A stretch of 23,815 bases of DNA from Hepatocystis sp. ex Piliocolobus tephrosceles (taxonomy: Eukaryota > Apicomplexa > Aconoidasida > Haemosporida > Plasmodiidae). Positions 19,029 to 23,815 of this stretch are shown here, piece by piece. The stretch is taken from NCBI GenBank assembly GCA_902459845.2, contig CABPSV020000191.1:1-23815 (forward strand). Reading direction: 5' to 3'. Numbering within the stretch: position 1 is the stretch's first letter; the number at the start of each line of letters is the position of its first letter. Made by a program: the position numbers and the translations under genes. Below the pieces are notes generated by a model. That model searched no databases. It saw nothing but the letters and a program-made list of their open reading frames with translations, and was not told where the DNA came from.

Positions 19029-19407
19029 TAATGTCAAAAAAAACCTAACTTTCATCATTAATTTTGAAAAACATAAATATATACAAATGATACTAAACAT
19101 AATTTTCATCTTTTTTGTAAATTGAAAATAGGGAAGATTAATTTTTGCCCTGGACTCCATTGTAACCTTGTATCTTTTTTTTTCATTTTTTTATATCTAT
19201 ATTAAAAAAAAAAAAAAAAAAAGCAAATAAAAAAATAAAATAAAAATTATAAAAAAAAAATGTTTAAAAAAATGATTAAAAAAGGTATTTAAAAAAAATT
19301 ATGAAAATATATAATTAAGTCAAACAACTAAAAAAAAAGGAATGTTTTTTACAACCAATTAAGAAATAAACAATCATGCAATTTGTAAGCTTAAAAGCAT
19401 ACATGTA

Positions 19408-19502
19408 CATGCATACATAAAATAAATAAGTACAATTATATGCACTTATTAATACTTATACATGCATAAATAAATAAGTACACTTATATGTGCTTACTAA
19501 TA
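19408..19502. repeat. 49-nt imperfect direct repeat
   Basis: Two copies of a segment containing AAATAAGTAC, TTATATG(C/T), a CTTA step and AATAC, with AAGTAC at 19427 and 19476. It is a simple tandem duplication in the MCAT upstream region. Confidence 0.7.
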
Positions 19503-19576
19503 CATATATATATATATATATACATAAATAATATTTAATACGTACTCTCAATTATTTATTTATTTTTTTTAGTAGT

Positions 19577-19656
19577 ATATATACATATATTATATATACA
19601 CATATACATATATATTATATATACACATATACATATATATTATATATACACGTATA
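19577..19656. repeat. 25-nt TA-rich array before MCAT
   Basis: Three units of TTATATATACACATATACATATATA, with TT at 19590, 19615 and 19640. It ends about 40 nt before the MCAT start codon, so it is promoter or leader sequence. Confidence 0.85.
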
Positions 19657-19679
19657 TATAAACGGAAGAAAAAAAAAAA

Positions 19680-19697
19680 ATGAAATTTATCAAATGA
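19680..19697 (+). other. Five-codon upstream ORF overlapping the MCAT start
   Basis: ATG at 19680, preceded by about twelve A, opens MKFIK and stops at TGA 19695-19697. That stop overlaps the MCAT ATG (19694-19696) as ATGA, a layout known for termination-coupled reinitiation. One extra A in the AAA at 19692-19694 would instead join it in frame, giving MKFIK before the annotated Met. It may therefore be a regulatory uORF or a homopolymer error. Confidence 0.5.
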
Positions 19698-20926
19698 ATC
19701 AAATGTATTATAACTATTTTTTAATAATTTTATTAGAATTATATTTTTTGGGGTCACAAAAATGTAGATCCTATGTTGTAAAAAATGATAAAACTCTATT
19801 TGTGGATGTACATAACACTCCACATAAAAAAATATATTTAAAAAGGAATAGTAATAGTAACACACATAATAACAATCGACGAAAGACACATATAAAAAAT
19901 TCTAACACAAATATTGAAGTACAAAATCGAATTATATCGTCAAAAGAAAATGAAGCATATATAAATAAAAAAATAGATGAATTTTCAAAATATCGAATTA
20001 AAGATTTTAGTTCAAAATATACATTTTTTTTTCCAGGTCAAGGAGAACAATTTGTGACTATGGGGTTAGACACTTATAATACATGTAAAGAAGCTAAAGA
20101 TATATATGATCGTGCAAGTAAAATATTAGGTTATAATTTAATGGATGTAATTAAAAATGGACCTGAAGAAAAACTAAAAGATTCAGAAATAGCACAACCA
20201 TCTATTTATACTGTATCTATTGCTGCTTTTGAAAAATTAAAAAAAGAGAATAGTGACATAGTTAATAATTTAAATTTATGTATGGGTTATTCATTAGGAG
20301 AATATGCAGCTTTAACAGTTGCGGGAGCATTACCATTCGAAGAAGGAGTTTACTTAACTAAACAAAGAGGTATATCCATGCAAAAATGTGCACAATTACA
20401 TAAAATGACAACAATTGCAGTTGTTGGTTTAACATTAGATATTATTCATAAACTTATTGAAGATGTTAATAAAGAAATGGACGATGATATTTTAATTGTT
20501 AGTTATATGACAGATAAAAAATTTGGTTTATGTGGTAAAAGTGAAAGTATGGAATATTTAAATACATTGGCAAAAGAAAAATATAAAGCTGTTTTTACTA
20601 AAAAATTACAAATATCAGGAGCATTTCATTCAGCATATATGTTCCCTGCTAAAAGTGTATTAGAAAAAGTGTTAAAAGAAATTAATTTCAAGAAAATGAA
20701 TGTACCTACTTTATCAAACGTAGATGGATTTGCTTATACAGATCCGAATATAATAAAACAATTGTTACTTCTTCAGTTAACAAGCCCAATTAAAATTTAT
20801 AAATGTCTTGACACAATTTTACAAAATGGATATGAGACCGGTTATGAGTTAGGGCCAGGTACAATTAATGCAAACCTTTTAAGGGATGTATCTAAAAAGA
20901 AAAAAACGGCTATACCCTATATATAA
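19694..20926 (+). CDS. Malonyl-CoA:acyl carrier protein transacylase (FabD/MCAT), apicoplast
   Basis: 410 residues, complete. It transfers malonyl from CoA to acyl carrier protein, loading extender units for type II fatty acid synthesis in the apicoplast. Residues 7-20 (NYFLIILLELYFLG) are a hydrophobic signal sequence. Residues ~25-105 are a Lys/Asn-rich, acid-poor transit-peptide-like segment. Together they form the usual bipartite apicoplast leader. The FabD domain starts with FFPGQGEQ (Q116 of the oxyanion hole; most bacterial enzymes have GQGSQ or GQGAQ). It has the nucleophile elbow GYSLGE with S200, malonyl-binding R225 in QRG exactly 25 residues later as in E. coli FabD, and catalytic H312 in GAFHS. 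The Asn-Val-Asp step (LSNVDG) and the late GPG step (ELGPGT) also fit. All catalytic residues are present. A second Met at residue 4 (19703) is an alternative start. Its P. falciparum counterpart lies directly after V-ATPase A (from memory, PF3D7_1312000), matching this order. Confidence 0.95.
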   Translation: MNQMYYNYFLIILLELYFLGSQKCRSYVVKNDKTLFVDVHNTPHKKIYLKRNSNSNTHNNNRRKTHIKNSNTNIEVQNRIISSKENEAYINKKIDEFSKYRIKDFSSKYTFFFPGQGEQFVTMGLDTYNTCKEAKDIYDRASKILGYNLMDVIKNGPEEKLKDSEIAQPSIYTVSIAAFEKLKKENSDIVNNLNLCMGYSLGEYAALTVAGALPFEEGVYLTKQRGISMQKCAQLHKMTTIAVVGLTLDIIHKLIEDVNKEMDDDILIVSYMTDKKFGLCGKSESMEYLNTLAKEKYKAVFTKKLQISGAFHSAYMFPAKSVLEKVLKEINFKKMNVPTLSNVDGFAYTDPNIIKQLLLLQLTSPIKIYKCLDTILQNGYETGYELGPGTINANLLRDVSKKKKTAIPYI

Positions 20927-21177
20927 TATTAGTATTCGTCATGCAAACTGTACCAAACGTGGTGATTTTGAACAGCGCGGTGATTGCAAAAAAAAAAAAT
21001 GTGACAACACTAAGCATCAAAAACATATTAATAGAAGTAATCAGCTTATATAAGTATATTCATTCAAAGTTAAAAAATGTAAAATTCGCATTAAAAAAAT
21101 AAAAGTATAGATTAGGCAGTCACAATGACAGATAGGTGACAAAACGGATATATATATATATATGCACCTTTACTTAT

Positions 21178-21265
21178 TTTTGTGCATGTGTTTTGCACAT
21201 GTGTTTTGTATATGTGTTTTGTACATTTGTTTTGTACATTTGTTTTTACGTTTGTTTTTGCAAGT
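21178..21265. repeat. ~14-nt TGTGTTTTGTACAT-type repeat
   Basis: Five or six imperfect units (TTTTGTGCATGTG, TTTTGCACATGTG, TTTTGTATATGTG, TTTTGTACATTTG and so on), with the GCAC/GTAC core varying between units. Confidence 0.75.
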
Positions 21266-21851
21266 ACTTTTGCATTTCCTTTCGCAAGTACCTTTTTAAT
21301 ACGTTTGCTCATACATATACCTACTACCTTTTTAACTGCATTTCATGCTATTGTAACATGTTTATATAAAGTGCATTAAAAAAAAATAATTGTGACATAA
21401 ACCAAATATATATTTTAAATATATTTCTTTTATTATATACATACCGATAAATATATCAAAAAAAAGTACCAATATTTTTATTTATTTTTTTATTTTTTTC
21501 ATAAATAATTTTTATACATATGTATGTGTTGATTGTCTATATATGTGTGAACATAAATTTAGGTACATGTGTTTATTCTATTTATTTAATGTTTTTAAAT
21601 AATTCAACTATTAAAAGACGATTTTTGCCTAAAGCAAAAAAAAAAAAAAAAAAAATTTAATATAAACAAAAAACATAAAATAACAAAAAAGGAAGTGCAA
21701 AGATAAACAAAAGTTATAAATAAAAATGTAAACTTAAAAATGCTTAATCTCATATAAATACATATGCATATGTGTATATTCCGTATGAATATAAAATTAA
21801 ATTTACATAACAAAAGCATTATGATAAAAGCTTTTATTTATATAAGTGTAC

Positions 21852-21883
<32 letters not shown>

Positions 21884-22194
21884 AAATTGTACAATAAAAA
21901 TAGAATGATATGTATGTCATAAACCAAAATTTGATTATTTATTTAGACATAATTATTTACGTAGTTGTAATTAAGCATATACGCAAAACAATAAAAAAAT
22001 AAATAAATCATAAATAATGTTAAATTAAATAAGTTATATATATACCCCTTATACACACACACAACATCAACAACTATTATCTGCTTATTTGTTCTTTTTA
22101 TTTTTATACTACCATTTATTACTCATAATTTTGCCTTTACTTTATTACTAAGCACGTATACCTATATACATTCGGTAAATTGTTCAATCTATTC

Positions 22195-22326
22195 CTTTCC
22201 TTTTTTTTTTTTTCTTTGCTTCTCCTTTTTTTTTTTTTCCTTACTTCTCCTTTTTTTTTTTTTTCCTTGTTGCTCCTTTTTTTTTTTCTTTGCTTTTCGT
22301 TTTTTTTTTTTTTTCCTCCTTCTCAC
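22195..22326. repeat. Polypyrimidine repeat tract
   Basis: Four to five units of a T9-T17 run followed by CTTTGCTTCTCC, CCTTACTTCTCC, CCTTGTTGCTCC or similar. It lies just beyond the stop codon of the minus-strand gene, so in that gene's sense it is a purine-rich A-tract/GGAG repeat at the start of the 3' UTR. The plus strand is almost purine-free. Confidence 0.85.
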
Positions 22327-22342
22327 TACGTTTACAGTTTTA

Positions 22343-23815
22343 TCATTTTTTATATTTATTTAATATGTCAATAAACTTATTATATACAGTGTCGTTATTT
22401 AAATTGACTTTGTTTCGTCTCATATTTAGTTCATAATTTTTCAGATCATAATTATGTTTTGTCATTTTAACATTTTCTCTTTTTAAAGGGATATGTATAT
22501 TGTTTTGTTCACTTTCGTATTTTTTAAAAAGATGATTAATATATTTATCATGTAAATTTTTTTTATTATACAGTTGGTTTATTTTGTCGTTATTAAATGT
22601 GTTCGTATCATAGTTATTGTCGTATTGGTTCGTTTTGTATTGGTTCGTTTTGTATTGGTTCGTTTCGTATCGGTTCGTTTCGTATTGGTTCGTTTCGTAT
22701 TGGTTCGTTTCGTATTGGTTCGTTTCGTATGGGTTCGTTTCGTATGGGTTCGTTTCGTATGGGTTCGTTTCGTATGGGTTCGTTTCATATAGGTTTGTGT
22801 CATATTTGCACGCCCCATATAAGTCCGTAATATTATACATATTTTGTAGCTTATTTAAATGCATATTCTTGTTTCTTTCTATTTTTTTTAAAATATTCAT
22901 GATTTCTGCTCCTCCTTCTGCTGCTCCTTCTTTTTCTATTCCTTTTATTTTTACAAAAGTGTTAGCTTTTGCTTTCAATATACAATCTTTATCACTCTTG
23001 TTTTTATCACTTACATTATATTTTTTTGCTATTTTTTTAACATTCATATTTGTAAAATCGTTTATCTTTTTAACTTTATACTTACCCAATTTAAACTTTT
23101 CATCAACGTTTTTATATTGTGTACCACTATCGAATTTTATGTTATACATGTTTTCGTAATTATAAAAATTGTTATTATCATAGTTAAATGTTTTATTTAT
23201 ATACTTTTTTTTTTTTACTTTTTTAATCCATTTTTTCACACATTTCTGTATAAAAATTACACATTTTAAAAAATGTTTATAATCCACTTCATAATTATAT
23301 AAAACCCCTGTATTCTTATTGGGTATATTAAAATAGATTGCCGTAGTACATTCTTTTCCTTTTTCTTTAATACTACTACTACTAGTGATATTACTACTAC
23401 TACTACTACTAATGTTAATATAATTATTGGTACTATTAATAATACTTGTGCCAGTAGTGTTATTGTACTTGTCGTCATTATTGCTACTTCTAGTGGCTGT
23501 ACTGATAGTAATATTGTTGTAATTGTTATTCATTACACTACCACAATTGCTGTTACCACCATTACTACTACTACTACTACTACTACTATAACTGCTTTTA
23601 TATTTTTCCAAATCATATTTTTCAAATAAGTTCGACTTTTTTTTTATTACTGAAGGACTTATCACATATTTTTTTTTGGATAAATTAGGCATAACAATAA
23701 TCCTATCCGTTTTTTTTTTTGGTACTATAACCAATTCAGTTTTCATTATTTCCTTAGTTTTCATTAATTCTTTATTTTTCATTAATTCTTTATTTTTCAT
23801 TAATTCTTTATTTTT
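22343..23815 (-). CDS. Basic, low-complexity Plasmodium protein of unknown function, N-terminus open
   Basis: The stop TGA is at 22345-22343. The first Met in the window is at 23800, giving 485 residues, but the frame stays open to the edge (KNKEL precedes that Met). The MKNKEL hexapeptide repeat continues off the window, so the true start lies outside and the gene is partial. I do not recognise the family. Features from the Met at 23800: MKNKEL/MKTKEI repeats (1-18), a basic stretch, Ser runs (about 70-78 and 130-145) alternating with Asn-rich sequence, and a conserved-looking patch at 150-205. That patch contains FIQKCVKKWIKKVKKKK, where IQKCVKKWIKK (from residue 184) resembles a calmodulin-binding IQ motif (IQxxxRxxxxR with Lys for Arg). 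Then come about 13 pentapeptides of the form (P/Q/R)YETN (about 329-395) and a Lys/Asn-rich C-terminus. No membrane segment is seen. Function is unknown; the IQ reading is weak. Confidence 0.8.
   Translation of the reverse strand, partial: KNKELMKNKELMKNKELMKTKEIMKTELVIVPKKKTDRIIVMPNLSKKKYVISPSVIKKKSNLFEKYDLEKYKSSYSSSSSSSSNGGNSNCGSVMNNNYNNITISTATRSSNNDDKYNNTTGTSIINSTNNYINISSSSSSNITSSSSIKEKGKECTTAIYFNIPNKNTGVLYNYEVDYKHFLKCVIFIQKCVKKWIKKVKKKKYINKTFNYDNNNFYNYENMYNIKFDSGTQYKNVDEKFKLGKYKVKKINDFTNMNVKKIAKKYNVSDKNKSDKDCILKAKANTFVKIKGIEKEGAAEGGAEIMNILKKIERNKNMHLNKLQNMYNITDLYGACKYDTNLYETNPYETNPYETNPYETNPYETNQYETNQYETNQYETNRYETNQYKTNQYKTNQYDNNYDTNTFNNDKINQLYNKKNLHDKYINHLFKKYESEQNNIHIPLKRENVKMTKHNYDLKNYELNMRRNKVNLNNDTVYNKFIDILNKYKK
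22615..22805 (-). repeat. 15-nt coding repeat (YETN pentapeptides)
   Basis: About thirteen 15-nt units within the last gene, encoding PYETN four times, QYETN three times, RYETN, QYETN and two QYKTN, with degenerate KYDTN/LYETN and QYDNN ends. P-type units cluster at the N-terminal side and Q-type units at the C-terminal side. The opposite strand has long artefactual open frames in all three phases. Confidence 0.93.
23756..23815 (-). repeat. 18-nt coding repeat (MKNKEL)
   Basis: Units ATGAAAAATAAAGAATTA repeat at least three times and reach the window edge, then degrade to MKTKEI. Each unit starts with ATG, so the true initiation codon cannot be identified from this window. Confidence 0.85.

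Larger units (their letters stand above)
16496..19679. other. Intergenic region between V-ATPase A and MCAT
   Basis: 3.2 kb without a supported gene. It holds the V-ATPase A 3' UTR and the MCAT promoter. Contents: AAAAAT and GTAT/GTGT simple repeats (16497-16590), G-rich elements at 16594-16609 and 16879-16889, a GTGCAC hexamer at 17160-17165, a hexamer array (17253-17363), T/A homopolymers, an ~29-nt duplicated segment (AAATAGAAACCATTAAGTAA at about 18092 and 18123), a two-block 14-nt array (18783-19028), a 49-nt direct repeat (about 19408-19502) and a 25-nt TA-rich array just before MCAT. Small open frames through the repeats are composition artefacts. Confidence 0.7.
20927..22342. other. 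Convergent intergenic region between MCAT and the last gene
   Basis: 1.4 kb holding both 3' UTRs; no gene supported. Immediately after MCAT (20940-20990) the sequence is GC-richer (GGTGATTTTGAACAGCGCGG). A TGTGTTTTGCACA-type repeat of about 14 nt lies at 21178-21265, followed by TA/T tracts, A runs (21636-21655, about 21851-21879) and a T/CTTCTCC repeat tract at 22195-22326. Small frames here are repeats read through. Confidence 0.7.

Noticed and set aside
22574..23159. Plus-strand frames opposite the last gene (RFVLV and WFVSY repeats)
   Set aside because: Shadows of the YETN coding repeat; the minus frame continues 485 codons with mixed composition and is the real gene.
1..23815. tRNA, rRNA, transposon, integrated virus or var/rif-type antigen gene
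   Set aside because: No cloverleaf, rRNA-like GC-rich block, transposase or reverse transcriptase motif, or subtelomeric gene-family sequence was seen on either strand; the window reads as a chromosome-core housekeeping region.

Overview
The window looks like nuclear DNA of a malaria parasite (Plasmodium). It is extremely AT-rich and full of long A/T homopolymers and TA microsatellites. It has kilobase-scale intergenic regions and intron-poor genes with asparagine and lysine runs. The recognisable proteins are closest to Plasmodium families. From memory, the gene order (conserved unknown protein, cytochrome c-2, M1 aminopeptidase, V-ATPase subunit A, malonyl-CoA:ACP transacylase) matches a block on P. 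falciparum chromosome 13 around PF3D7_1311600-1312000. The protein sequences differ clearly from P. falciparum, so this is another species. I cannot say which from sequence alone.

Layout: 1-2485 is non-coding. 2486-3985 (+) is a low-complexity protein of unknown function with six TKNDV repeats. 5565-6020 (-) is a class I c-type cytochrome (CKQCH haem site). 8745-11963 (+) is the M1 zinc aminopeptidase. 14660-16495 (+) is the catalytic A subunit of the V-type ATPase. 19694-20926 (+) is FabD/MCAT of the apicoplast type II fatty acid pathway. 22343 to the right edge (-) is an unrecognised basic, Ser/Asn-rich protein with about 13 pentapeptide repeats; its N-terminus is open at the window edge. 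Genes 1 and 2 converge, 2 and 3 diverge, 3, 4 and 5 are in tandem, and 5 and 6 converge.

The genes are separate housekeeping functions, not an operon. They cover mitochondrial or haem electron transfer (cytochrome), haemoglobin peptide breakdown (M1), proton pumping and vacuole acidification (V-ATPase A), and apicoplast fatty acid synthesis (MCAT). M1 and V-ATPase are loosely linked through digestion in the acidic food vacuole.

I found no convincing new multi-gene system. The items most worth a second look are non-coding: short upstream ORFs that end on or 1 nt before the MCAT and cytochrome starts (each also explicable by a one-base homopolymer indel); 43 A residues abutting the V-ATPase A start codon after an ATG-free leader; intergenic minisatellites, several built as two sequence blocks in a constant register, two of which are open in all three frames of one strand; recurrent G-rich elements; and a small GC-richer island bounded by an inverted repeat.
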